In this document: piece by piece, positions 11,470 to 24,082 of the stretch | How the letters are laid out: each line of letters begins with the position of its first letter | Position numbering within the stretch: position 1 is the first letter of the stretch | Source of the DNA: Cinnamomum chago | Lineage: Eukaryota; Streptophyta; Magnoliopsida; Laurales; Lauraceae | NCBI GenBank assembly: GCA_038049695.1 | Contig: CP142451.1 | Span: 32,410,001-32,474,000, forward strand | Direction: 5' to 3' | Length of the DNA: 64,000 nt | Notes under the pieces: generated by a model | Database searches by the model: none | What the model saw: only the letters and a program-made list of their open reading frames with translations | Told to the model about the DNA's origin: nothing | Position numbers and translations under genes: made by a program

Positions 11470-12185
11470 AGGTCAGATGAAATCAATCTTGAAACCTTAT
11501 TTGATGATTGTGAAGGATTCAAATCCCGTTCCATTTATACCTGTGCGTTCCTTAAATCCCATTCCATATCATAGTGTGCATCTTAAAATATCTCATTTCC
11601 AAACACCCCCTAAACCATATAATTATATGTGTCTCATTATTTGAGTGCTGTTGATGATCCCATGAATACTATTTTGTATAATTTATAGTTTTGCATTCAT
11701 TTTTAATTGTGTTTTTACATATTTAAATCTGTCTCATAGTTTTCTAACTTAATTTGCATACATGTTCGGATGATTTAGATGCATGATTTGGAAATCAAAT
11801 GGCATCCTTCGCATGCATGTGGTCGTTAACTTCAATTTGTTATCTGTATTGATTGTGATTAATCACTCTTGAAGATCATTCCATTATCTGTTTAGTAGAT
11901 GGACTTCAAGAACCTAGGGAATGAGTGACGCTGATTGGGAAAGATAGGTTGGAGTTTTGCTTATTAGTAGTTAGATTTATAGAAGCTTCTTTAATCGAGT
12001 GGTTTGATTTAAAATTTTGAACAGTTGTAATAAGAAGGCATTAGTTTAGTTGTTACCTAGACATCTTAATTTGAACTTTGATTGAATCTGAGAATTTAGA
12101 TGTGATTTGTATGCTCTTTTACCACTAATAAATTTGACCTATGTTATGGATTGAAAATCACGCTGCACGGAAATTTGAGGCACTC
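11470..12185. other. Non-genic spacer; possibly part of an older LTR
   Basis: No ORF or RNA gene is recognised. The last bases (tttgaggcactc), joined across the array to cggatttcgaggtgtgaca at 34141-34159, look like the 3' end of a gypsy LTR. The array may therefore have inserted into an older solo LTR. I could not locate that LTR's start. Confidence 0.3.
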
Positions 12186-12779
12186 TGTCACGCCCCCGAA
12201 CCGAAACCTCGGGGGCGGGAGATGGGATTAAGCATAAATGTATTTTACTTCTCCCAGGATCCGCGTGTGTGAAGACAACACATTCTGAATATTTTGCGGA
12301 AGCATTTGTGGCGTTGCGACCCGAAGTCCGTGGCCATCGGATTCCGCGTCGCACTCAACCTTTAGCCCATAGCTATTATATCAAGAATCATATCAGACTG
12401 GAGTAACCATCACAATAATTTACAGAGCTGACAGTAACAGGATATTACAATCCCAAATATATTCAAGTTACAATTATCAATGTACATTAATTAAGAATCC
12501 CAAGAAAAAGGCTAATAAAAGCCATACCACAATAAGCTATAAACTACTACCCAAATGTGACGTAGCTCCGATGTCAGACTCAATGTCTACATGACATAGC
12601 CGACAAAACAACCTGCAAGGCATGGCTCCACAGCCAATAAAACACTCAACTCGGGGCGAAGAAATCTGAACCTGAGTACCAAAAGTAGTGGGTCAGACAC
12701 GACGGCCTGGCAGGTGGATGAAAAGAACACAATATAGCGAATAATAATACCAATGATAAATCATGCTATTTGCTCAAAA

Positions 12780-13340
12780 TGCTGCATATAATTATACGGG
12801 TGCAAAGTCGGGAATCTCGGGGAAAACTTGTATTCATTTCAAGCACGGGTAAAACATGAACATCTAATAAAACATGTATTCATTTACATCATCTATAATC
12901 ATAGATATTTGACCATCGGGTATTCGTCTAAAACATGTATAAATATAGTGGTTTGACAAAACAAACGTTTATTTGAAACTCGAGTAAAACACAAGTATAT
13001 AACAAATCAGGTATCCATAACAGTCTAGCAAAACCAATGTCCATTTGAAACATATGTGAAAATACAGATATTTAATAAAACTGGGTGTTCATTTAAAACA
13101 TATCTCAAAGCAGGGATATTTAACAAATCGGATATTCATTTGAAACCGGTATAAACACAGTGATCTGGCAAAACAAGTATCATTTGAAACATATTTCAAA
13201 GCATGGGTATTTGACAATTCGGGTGTTCATTTAAAACATGTGTAATCACATAAATCTAGTAAAACAATCGATCGTTTGAAACATATGTAAAAGCATGGGT
13301 ATTCGCCCAACCGGTATCCATTTAAAACATATACGTGTGC
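12780..13340. repeat. Degenerate ~60-bp repeats inside the array LTR
   Basis: Roughly nine imperfect units built from catttgaaacatat / ggtatttgacaa / cgggtattcattt motifs. Present at the same offset in all four LTRs. Confidence 0.7.
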
Positions 13341-13807
13341 AAAGAACATAACACAATATAATAGTGACTGAATTTACAATAGAGAGCATTAACACTTATC
13401 TAAATAACAACTTTCATAAAAGCAATGAATCGTTTATCTGAAAACAAGTAAGCAATATAAACCATGTCGGGTGTCCAAGAAATCGGGAACTGGCAAGATG
13501 GCAATCACAAGAAGCTAAGTCCTCTATCACCGAAGTGACAAGAGCGGGACGTTGGTCTCAGTCACACAAGGTGAGGAGACTCAACGTAAATCATATACAG
13601 TAATAAATATACGGGAACGGGACCACGGTAGCGAACCGGGTATCGGGACGGGACCACGGCAATAACCGGGTATCGGGATCCAAACTGCAGCTGGCGGGAC
13701 GGGAGAGGGATTTCCAAGTCAGTGGATCAGACTGGCAAGGTATCCAAGCTTAGTGATGCCGACTCATAGGATAAAACCAATCGAGACATATCAAGTAATC
13801 AAGTACA

Positions 13808-13878
13808 GTAAATAAACGGGAAACGGGGGTGCTCAAGGGCACGTAAATAAACGGGTAAACGGGGGTGCTCAAGGGCAC
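13808..13878. repeat. 35-bp tandem pair inside the array LTR
   Basis: Two adjacent copies (35 and 36 bp) beginning gtaaataaacggg and ending ctcaagggcac. Repeated in every LTR of the array. Confidence 0.85.
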
Positions 13879-14229
13879 GCTGTCATATCATATCGGGCAA
13901 TACATTTCGGGACAAGTAACTGTTACTAATGTAACTTCAATGCTTTCGGGAAAACAAGTCATGTAATGCAAATCTCGGGACAAGAGGTGAAACAATGAAC
14001 TATGACAATTTCGGGAAAAGTATTAATTTCAAGATCTATTTAAGTGAATAGGGGTCCCGTATGTCGATTATAACAATTACTTGGTACTCCTTGAGTTTGA
14101 AGACATTCCGGGCTCCTTATGCACTTTTACTACTTTTCAAAACTTCGAATGACATCCTTGTGATATGGTTTCTTTCTCGAATGGCCTCATACAATGCTTA
14201 GTGAATCTCCTTTGATCGACAAAGCTCAA

Positions 14230-14261
14230 CGCTCGAACGAACCGAAGAGTTCGTTCGAACG
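14230..14261. repeat. Hairpin, 13-bp arms, in the array LTR
   Basis: Arms 14230-14242 and 14249-14261 pair with a single mismatch around a 6-base loop. Conserved in all four LTRs. No run of T or A follows that would make it a terminator. Confidence 0.6.
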
Positions 14262-14294
14262 GGGAGCTTTTCAAAATCTGGGGAATTTCGGTTA

Positions 14295-14575
14295 CCTGGC
14301 GGTTAGCCGCCGCTGGGGCAGGCGGCTAGCCGCTGGCTGACCGCACAGCTGACCGCGGCTGGGCTGCAGAAATGCAGCTTACTGGAAAGCTGACCGCCAA
14401 GTGCGGTTAGCTGGCGGTTAGCCGCTGGCCAACCGTGGAGCTGACTGGGTTTTGAGGAGAAGAAGTGTGCTCTCTGGAAAAGCCACCGTGACATTTCGGC
14501 TAGCTGGCGGTTAGCCGCCAGTCGCCAGGCGGCTAGCCGCAAGGTGACCGCAGGCTGACCGCCAGGTGCGGGAAC
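14295..14575. repeat. GC-rich block of GCGGCTAGCCG / CTGACCGC motifs
   Basis: An island of much higher GC than its surroundings. It consists of many overlapping near-palindromes (ggcggttagccgcc, gcggctagccgc) and repeated gctgaccgc. A 99-codon minus-strand ORF spans it but is repetitive in composition and has no domain; I do not call it a gene. Confidence 0.8.
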
Positions 14576-16290
14576 ACCCACTGTAATCAGATTTTCAGCC
14601 ATTTCTCCTCCTTAAAACCATTCTCCCCACTTTTACTGAGTCCCTACAAGAAAATTGAGCTAAGAGCTCCTCCAATGCATCCATCTACACTTCTCCATTA
14701 CTCCATCATGTGTTCATTCCATCACTTCTTCCATCAATATCAAATCCAATGCAATTAAAGAAAGAAGGAAACAATTTCACAACATTCATAAAGGCTATCA
14801 CAAGGATGATAAGTACTCTACCAATATGTTTATAAAACATTGAATGACTTAGCTCACCCCATTCCTCATGAAAACTCCAATGAAAACAAATAACTAAACA
14901 TCTCCTTTCTTCTCATTTAAAACCACATAAGGAGGAGAGTTCCAATCATATACCGGGGTTCATTTGAGCCCAAATCTATGGATAAACAAAGTCTATTGAT
15001 CACATTTCCTTGACCAAAGATGTTTTAGCAAAACCCTTTAAATGAGTATCAATTTCAATCAATGTAACTCATGAACATAACCATGACTAGCCAAACCGAC
15101 CTCATTCCTTATAAAACCATATGAACAAACTTGGTCAATTGAAATGCAGAATTTCCAAGAGATTTAATCAATAGAGCGAGACCCATAATATGCATTTTCG
15201 AAATCAATAGAACTATAGCAAGAAGCATATGGGAAACATATGTCAAATTACCAAGAATAAGTAATAAATTTAGGAATTCTCATAAAACTTTGATGACATT
15301 AAAACCATCCATTCATCCACTTGCCTTGGGTTCCAAGCTAGCAAATCAAGCTTTTAATCACCTCTCAAGCTCAAGATCAACAATCTCTACAAAAACCCCC
15401 AAAACAAACCCTAAAATGGGTTAAACAATGAAAGACAATGAATGGGCTCAAATCAAACTAAGAAATAGAGCCTAAGGGAAAGCCATAGCACATACAAGGA
15501 AAATGGGAAGGATTCTTTACCTCTAAGGCCATGAATGAACAAGAAGAAGCTTGCAATAGGGGCTGCCCACCTTGGTTTCCCACAAAAATGGTGTCAAACA
15601 AGAGAGGAGATGAAGGAGACGAAGTTGCCGGAGTTCCCTCGTCGGATTGGTGGCTCGGAGGCTCCATTAGAGCAAGAGAAATGGAAGAAATGGAGAAGAG
15701 GGCTGCTGGCACTGTAGCTGGGAAGTTTCAGTCGATGGAATGGAGAAATGAGGGAGAAAGGGAGTGGAGAGACCTCTTATAACATGGGTGGGTGTGGGTC
15801 CTACTTCACTTAACACTTGCCAAGGGTAAAACATCTCTTTGTGGGCCTCGAATGGATTCGACGAAGAAGGAAGAAATGATCGTCGAAATATCTAGTTTCC
15901 AAAAAGTATAACTTTGGCATGGTTCTGGGATCTCGAAATTTGGGTCCAGATTTGGTGTGAAAAGACTGTTTTGCCCTCAAGGCCAAGAAATCGGTTTTCG
16001 GGTTCTCAAATGGATATGGGATCAACATGAAAGTTGTAGGATTCCTCAAGATGAATGCAACGGGTCAAAAGCACAATTCAAAACAAATCGGGAAAATCCC
16101 ACAAGTAAAAGCAAAGCCGAAAAGGGAACCCCCAAAGGGCCTCACAAGCTACCAAAGCACTCAAAAGCCCAAAACTAGAAGAAAACTCATTCTAGCTCAC
16201 AAACTCAACCCAAAACTACTAATCCCACTAAAAGAACTAATCCTCAAGAAAACAACACTAATCCAAGAGATCAGGGGTCGGGTTCTCACA

Positions 16291-18134
16291 TCCTCCCCCC
16301 CTTAGAACATTTGGTCCTCCAAATGGACTATACAAATTCAAAAACAAGTGGGGACATCAATCCCACACTGCGAAAACAAAACCTCAGACAACTGCTCCAA
16401 ATTGGCCCTCTCGGAAGCACTGGACTCGCTGGATCATCCTCGCTGTAGAACTCTTCGGTCAACTATCAACAGTTGTCAGACATTCTACCACTGGCTCAAA
16501 TCTGTTACTGCTCTACCAATCTGACTGCTCAAGGAATTTGTCATCTCTGACTCCTTCTAAGTTCCACCAAGTCTCTCGCTTCTAGCCACTCTGGTGCCGA
16601 AAATTCTTGGAACAATTCTGTCGACTTCATCACAACTGTCGAAGCTAGGGTCTCATGTCAATTGCACCATCTTCAAGGAGAACTCTTGCTAACTCTAACT
16701 CTTGCTGCTCGGTGCTTATGGTCCATTGCACAGCAATCAGTCTCTGACACAATCATGCTTGTCCTTTCACCATTCTTCAACATTTGAAGCTCTAACTGTT
16801 TCTGTTCGTTGCTCTTGATCCACTGCACAATAGTCGGTCTCTGTCGGTCTTGGACATGTCTTTACCTTGAAATATTGCCTTATCCTTCTATTTGTCCTGA
16901 CTTCGGAAAATTGGTGACGCTGAGTATTACCAGGTGTCCCTTACTTTAGGCAATGTCGTCCAGTCTTCTGTACTCTTCTGTCATCTCTGTCGAAGTTGTC
17001 GAACTTATGTCTCCTGCCACTGCACAATCTTCGAGGTGAATGACTTGGAAATCTGTCACTCCTTCATATACCAAGTTGATCCAATCAAATGTTTGAACGG
17101 TCCTCTGAACACTTCACTCATCTATATCTGCTCGTTGAAAACACAATGTTCACAGCTCTGTAGGTTTCCAACTCTGACTAGACCCGTCAACACTTTAACT
17201 GCCATGCTACTCCACTTGTCCAAACTTCGTGAGGTGTGCTTCTGTCAAATTCATTCTTCTCTGAATCCTTTCAACTGTCACTGTCCATAGGTGATGATTC
17301 TCCTGCTTGTATCTGTACTCTGCCCAAACCGATGTTCTACAAGTCAGTAAAGTCCACTAAATCTTCTCATCATGTGATCAAGTAATAATCAATTCCACAT
17401 GCAACTCTCTCTACACTGCTGCTGAAAGCTAATTTCCTATGCTTTTAATCATCCACTGATACATCCTGCTGAGTTGACTCACTATCAAAACTGCAACTGT
17501 TAAACCTCATCCATCAATTCTCCGTCACAAGCTCATCAATGCTCGAGAAATTTCTAACTTTTCACATCTTTTGAAGCTGCACCACTGAAAGTCACCTCAA
17601 ATCTCATAAAGTCCACAACTTATCTGGCCTATGGAGTCTTCTGACTTAGGAAATTAATCCAAGTTTATCCAAAAATCCAAACTTACTTGCCTGACGAATC
17701 CTCTGACGGTACACGATCAACTGTAATTGGGTCTCCATATGCTGCTCACATTCCTTGCTGACGAACAATTGGTCACAAATTCCTTCTAAAGCTCCATCTG
17801 CGACATCCAAAAGCTGAAAATTCTGACAAGTCCTTCGAGAAACACATGCTAAGTCCACAAAACTCTGACTCTCTGGCGCGAAAACAAGGCAAAGAAACTA
17901 AATGTGGGTGCGGAGACACTAAATTCTCCCCCACTAGAAAGGAATTTGGTCCCCCAAATTCACAAACAACAAGGACAAGAAAAAGGAGACAAAAATAGTC
18001 TCCCCCACTAGAAAAAAAAACAGGCACAAACTCACAAAACAACAACTAAAGAAAAGAAAACGAGTCCTCACCACACGTCTTAAGGTTCCTAGAGTGTTTT
18101 ATTTCCTAGAAACCTGCCCGCTCTGATACCAGTC
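16291..18134 (-). other. Array internal region 1 (non-coding)
   Basis: On the minus strand it opens with a PBS at about 18120-18131 and ends with the polypurine tract at 16291-16304. Just before the tract, 16325-16302 still reads the last codons of a chromovirus pol (HLEDQM then one residue and a stop), a remnant of the parent. The rest has diverged internal repeats (for example near 16700-16750 and 16800-16850) but no gag or pol domain. Markers: c at about 17801 (tgcgaca) and a 9-base A run near 18012. Confidence 0.85.
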
Positions 18135-21100
18135 TGTCACGCCCCCGAACCGAAACCTCGGGGGCGGGAGATGGGATTAAGCATAAATGTATTTTACTTC
18201 TCCCAGGATCCGCGTGTGTGAAGACAACACATTCTGAATATTTTGCGGAAGCATTTGTGGCGTTGCGACCCGAAGTCCGTGGCCATCGGATTCCGCGTCG
18301 CACTCAACCTTTAGCCCATAGCTATTATATCAAGAATCATATCAGACTGGAGTAACCATCACAATAATTTACAGAGCTGACAGTAACAGGATATTACAAT
18401 CCCAAATATATTCAAGTTACAATTATCAATGTACATTAATTAAGAATCCCAAGAAAAAGGCTAATAAAAGCCATACCACAATAAGCTATAAACTACTACC
18501 CAAATGTGACGTAGCTCCGATGTCAGACTCAATGTCTACATGACATAGCCGACAAAACAACCTGCAAGGCATGGCTCCACAGCCAATAAAACACTCAACT
18601 CGGGGCGAAGAAATCTGAACCTGAGTACCAAAAGTAGTGGGTCAGACACGACGGCCTGGCAGGTGGATGAAAAGAACACAATATAGCGAATAATAATACC
18701 AATGATAAATCATGCTATTTGCTCAAAATGCTGCATATAATTATACGGGTGCAAAGTCGGGAATCTCGGGGAAAACTTGTATTCATTTCAAGCACGGGTA
18801 AAACATGAACATCTAATAAAACATGTATTCATTTACATCATCTATAATCATAGATATTTGACCATCGGGTATTCGTCTAAAACATGTATAAATATAGTGG
18901 TTTGACAAAACAAACGTTTATTTGAAACTCGAGTAAAACACAAGTATATAACAAATCAGGTATCCATAACAGTCTAGCAAAACCAATGTCCATTTGAAAC
19001 ATATGTGAAAATACAGATATTTAATAAAACTGGGTGTTCATTTAAAACATATCTCAAAGCAGGGATATTTAACAAATCGGATATTCATTTGAAACCGGTA
19101 TAAACACAGTGATCTGGCAAAACAAGTATCATTTGAAACATATTTCAAAGCATGGGTATTTGACAATTCGGGTGTTCATTTAAAACATGTGTAATCACAT
19201 AAATCTAGTAAAACAATCGATCGTTTGAAACATATGTAAAAGCATGGGTATTCGCCCAACCGGTATCCATTTAAAACATATACGTGTGCAAAGAACATAA
19301 CACAATATAATAGTGACTGAATTTACAATAGAGAGCATTAACACTTATCTAAATAACAACTTTCATAAAAGCAATGAATCGTTTATCTGAAAACAAGTAA
19401 GCAATATAAACCATGTCGGGTGTCCAAGAAATCGGGAACTGGCAAGATGGCAATCACAAGAAGCTAAGTCCTCTATCACCGAAGTGACAAGAGCGGGACG
19501 TTGGTCTCAGTCACACAAGGTGAGGAGACTCAACGTAAATCATATACAGTAATAAATATACGGGAACGGGACCACGGTAGCGAACCGGGTATCGGGACGG
19601 GACCACGGCAATAACCGGGTATCGGGATCCAAACTGCAGCTGGCGGGACGGGAGAGGGATTTCCAAGTCAGTGGATCAGACTGGCAAGGTATCCAAGCTT
19701 AGTGATGCCGACTCATAGGATAAAACCAATCGAGACATATCAAGTAATCAAGTATAGTAAATAAACGGGAAACGGGGGTGCTCAAGGGCACGTAAATAAA
19801 CGGGTAAACGGGGGTGCTCAAGGGCACGCTGTCATATCATATCGGGCAATACATTTCGGGACAAGTAACTGTTACTAATGTAACTTCAATGCTTTCGGGA
19901 AAACAAGTCATGTAATGCAAATCTCGGGACAAGAGGTGAAACAATGAACTATGACAATTTCGGGAAAAGTATTAATTTCAAGATCTATTTAAGTGAATAG
20001 GGGTCCCGTATGTCGATTATAACAATTACTTGGTACTCCTTGAGTTTGAAGACATTCCGGGCTCCTTATGCACTTTTACTACTTTTCAAAACTTCGAATG
20101 ACATCCTTGTGATATGGTTTCTTTCTCGAATGGCCTCATACAATGCTTAGTGAATCTCCTTTGATCGACAAAGCTCAACGCTCGAACGAACCGAAGAGTT
20201 CGTTCGAACGGGGAGCTTTTCAAAATCTGGGGAATTTCGGTTACCTGGCGGTTAGCCGCCGCTGGGGCAGGCGGCTAGCCGCTGGCTGACCGCACAGCTG
20301 ACCGCGGCTGGGCTGCAGAAATGCAGCTTACTGGAAAGCTGACCGCCAAGTGCGGTTAGCTGGCGGTTAGCCGCTGGCCAACCGTGGAGCTGACTGGGTT
20401 TTGAGGAGAAGAAGTGTGCTCTCTGGAAAAGCCACCGTGACATTTCGGCTAGCTGGCGGTTAGCCGCCAGTCGCCAGGCGGCTAGCCGCAAGGTGACCGC
20501 AGGCTGACCGCCAGGTGCGGGAACACCCACTGTAATCAGATTTTCAGCCATTTCTCCTCCTTAAAACCATTCTCCCCACTTTTACTGAGTCCCTACAAGA
20601 AAATTGAGCTAAGAGCTCCTCCAATGCATCCATCTACACTTCTCCATTACTCCATCATGTGTTCATTCCATCACTTCTTCCATCAATATCAAATCCAATG
20701 CAATTAAAGAAAGAAGGAAACCATTTCACAACATTCATAAAGGCTATCACAAGGATGATAAGTACTCTACCAATATGTTTATAAAACATTGAATGACTTA
20801 GCTCACCCCATTCCTCATGAAAACTCCAATGAAAACAAATAACTAAACATCTCCTTTCTTCTCATTTAAAACCACATAAGGAGGAGAGTTCCAATCATAT
20901 ACCGGGGTTCATTTGAGCCCAAATCTATGGATAAACAAAGTCTATTGATCACATTTCCTTGACCAAAGATGTTTTAGCAAAACCCTTTAAATGAGTATCA
21001 ATTTCAATCAATGTAACTCATGAACATAACCATGACTAGCCAAACCGACCTCATTCCTTATAAAACCATATGAACAAACTTGGTCAATTGAAATGCAGAA

Positions 21101-22239
21101 TTTCCAAGAGATTTAATCAATAGAGCGAGACCCATAATATGCATTTTCGAAATCAATAGAACTATAGCAAGAAGCATATGGGAAACATATGTCAAATTAC
21201 CAAGAATAAGTAATAAATTTAGGAATTCTCATAAAACTTTGATGACATTAAAACCATCCATTCATCCACTTGCCTTGGGTTCCAAGCTAGCAAATCAAGC
21301 TTTTAATCACCTCTCAAGCTCAAGATCAACAATCTCTACAAAAACCCCCAAAACAAACCCTAAAATGGGTTAAACAATGAAAGACAATGAATGGGCTCAA
21401 ATCAAACTAAGAAATAGAGCCTAAGGGAAAGCCATAGCACATACAAGGAAAATGGGAAGGATTCTTTACCTCTAAGGCCATGAATGAACAAGAAGAAGCT
21501 TGCAATAGGGGCTGCCCACCTTGGTTTCCCACAAAAATGGTGTCAAACAAGAGAGGAGATGAAGGAGACGAAGTTGCCGGAGTTCCCTCGTCGGATTGGT
21601 GGCTCGGAGGCTCCATTAGAGCAAGAGAAATGGAAGAAATGGAGAAGAGGGCTGCTGGCACTGTAGCTGGGAAGTTTCAGTCGATGGAATGGAGAAATGA
21701 GGGAGAAAGGGAGTGGAGAGACCTCTTATAACATGGGTGGGTGTGGGTCCTACTTCACTTAACACTTGCCAAGGGTAAAACATCTCTTTGTGGGCCTCGA
21801 ATGGATTCGACGAAGAAGGAAGAAATGATCGTCGAAATATCTAGTTTCCAAAAAGTATAACTTTGGCATGGTTCTGGGATCTCGAAATTTGGGTCCAGAT
21901 TTGGTGTGAAAAGACTGTTTTGCCCTCAAGGCCAAGAAATCGGTTTTCGGGTTCTCAAATGGATATGGGATCAACATGAAAGTTGTAGGATTCCTCAAGA
22001 TGAATGCAACGGGTCAAAAGCACAATTCAAAACAAATCGGGAAAATCCCACAAGTAAAAGCAAAGCCGAAAAGGGAACCCCCAAAGGGCCTCACAAGCTA
22101 CCAAAGCACTCAAAAGCCCAAAACTAGAAGAAAACTCATTCTAGCTCACAAACTCAACCCAAAACTACTAATCCCACTAAAAGAACTAATCCTCAAGAAA
22201 ACAACACTAATCCAAGAGATCAGGGGTCGGGTTCTCACA
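18135..22239 (-). repeat. Array LTR 2
   Basis: 4105 bp. Marker bases: t at 19755 (private), c at 20722. Confidence 0.95.
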
Positions 22240-24082
22240 TCCTCCCCCCCTTAGAACATTTGGTCCTCCAAATGGACTATACAAATTCAAAAACAAGTGG
22301 GGACATCAATCCCACACTGCGAAAACAAAACCTCAGACAACTGCTCCAAATTGGCCCTCTCGGAAGCACTGGACTCGCTGGATCATCCTCGCTGTAGAAC
22401 TCTTCGGTCAACTATCAACAGTTGTCAGACATTCTACCACTGGCTCAAATCTGTTACTGCTCTACCAATCTGACTGCTCAAGGAATTTGTCATCTCTGAC
22501 TCCTTCTAAGTTCCACCAAGTCTCTCGCTTCTAGCCACTCTGGTGCCGAAAATTCTTGGAACAATTCTGTCGACTTCATCACAACTGTCGAAGCTAGGGT
22601 CTCATGTCAATTGCACCATCTTCAAGGAGAACTCTTGCTAACTCTAACTCTTGCTGCTCGGTGCTTATGGTCCATTGCACAGCAATCAGTCTCTGACACA
22701 ATCATGCTTGTCCTTTCACCATTCTTCAACATTTGAAGCTCTAACTGTTTCTGTTCGTTGCTCTTGATCCACTGCACAATAGTCGGTCTCTGTCGGTCTT
22801 GGACATGTCTTTACCTTGAAATATTGCCTTATCCTTCTATTTGTCCTGACTTCGGAAAATTGGTGACGCTGAGTATTACCAGGTGTCCCTTACTTTAGGC
22901 AATGTCGTCCAGTCTTCTGTACTCTTCTGTCATCTCTGTCGAAGTTGTCGAACTTATGTCTCCTGCCACTGCACAATCTTCGAGGTGAATGACTTGGAAA
23001 TCTGTCACTCCTTCATATACCAAGTTGATCCAATCAAATGTTTGAACGGTCCTCTGAACACTTCACTCATCTATATCTGCTCGTTGAAAACACAATGTTC
23101 ACAGCTCTGTAGGTTTCCAACTCTGACTAGACCCGTCAACACTTTAACTGCCATGCTACTCCACTTGTCCAAACTTCGTGAGGTGTGCTTCTGTCAAATT
23201 CATTCTTCTCTGAATCCTTTCAACTGTCACTGTCCATAGGTGATGATTCTCCTGCTTGTATCTGTACTCTGCCCAAACCGATGTTCTACAAGTCAGTAAA
23301 GTCCACTAAATCTTCTCATCATGTGATCAAGTAATAATCAATTCCACATGCAACTCTCTCTACACTGCTGCTGAAAGCTAATTTCCTATGCTTTTAATCA
23401 TCCACTGATACATCCTGCTGAGTTGACTCACTATCAAAACTGCAACTGTTAAACCTCATCCATCAATTCTCCGTCACAAGCTCATCAATGCTCGAGAAAT
23501 TTCTAACTTTTCACATCTTTTGAAGCTGCACCACTGAAAGTCACCTCAAATCTCATAAAGTCCACAACTTATCTGGCCTATGGAGTCTTCTGACTTAGGA
23601 AATTAATCCAAGTTTATCCAAAAATCCAAACTTACTTGCCTGACGAATCCTCTGACGGTACACGATCAACTGTAATTGGGTCTCCATATGCTGCTCACAT
23701 TCCTTGCTGACGAACAATTGGTCACAAATTCCTTCTAAAGCTCCATCTGTGACATCCAAAAGCTGAAAATTCTGACAAGTCCTTCGAGAAACACATGCTA
23801 AGTCCACAAAACTCTGACTCTCTGGCGCGAAAACAAGGCAAAGAAACTAAATGTGGGTGCGGAGACACTAAATTCTCCCCCACTAGAAAGGAATTTGGTC
23901 CCCCAAATTCACAAACAACAAGGACAAGAAAAAGGAGACAAAAATAGTCTCCCCCACTAGAAAAAAAACAGGCACAAACTCACAAAACAACAACTAAAGA
24001 AAAGAAAACGAGTCCTCACCACACGTCTTAAGGTTCCTAGAGTGTTTTATTTCCTAGAAACCTGCCCGCTCTGATACCAGTC
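22240..24082 (-). other. Array internal region 2 (non-coding)
   Basis: 1843 bp, one base shorter than the others because an A run near 23961 has 8 rather than 9 A. It carries tgtgaca where region 1 has tgcgaca. PBS, polypurine tract and pol-tail remnant are as in region 1. Confidence 0.85.

Larger units (their letters stand above)
12186..16290 (-). repeat. Array LTR 1
   Basis: 4105 bp. Marker bases: c at 13806, a at 14773, t at 16142. It contains a degenerate ~60-bp repeat field, a 35-bp tandem pair, a 13-bp-stem hairpin and a GC-rich block (listed separately for this copy; the same offsets apply to the others). Short ORFs repeated in every copy have no recognisable domain. Confidence 0.95.

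Noticed and set aside
16934..17290. 118-codon ORF in the array core
   Set aside because: It lies antisense to the element and is rich in Cys/Leu/Ser from a biased sequence, with no domain; conserved only between array copies.
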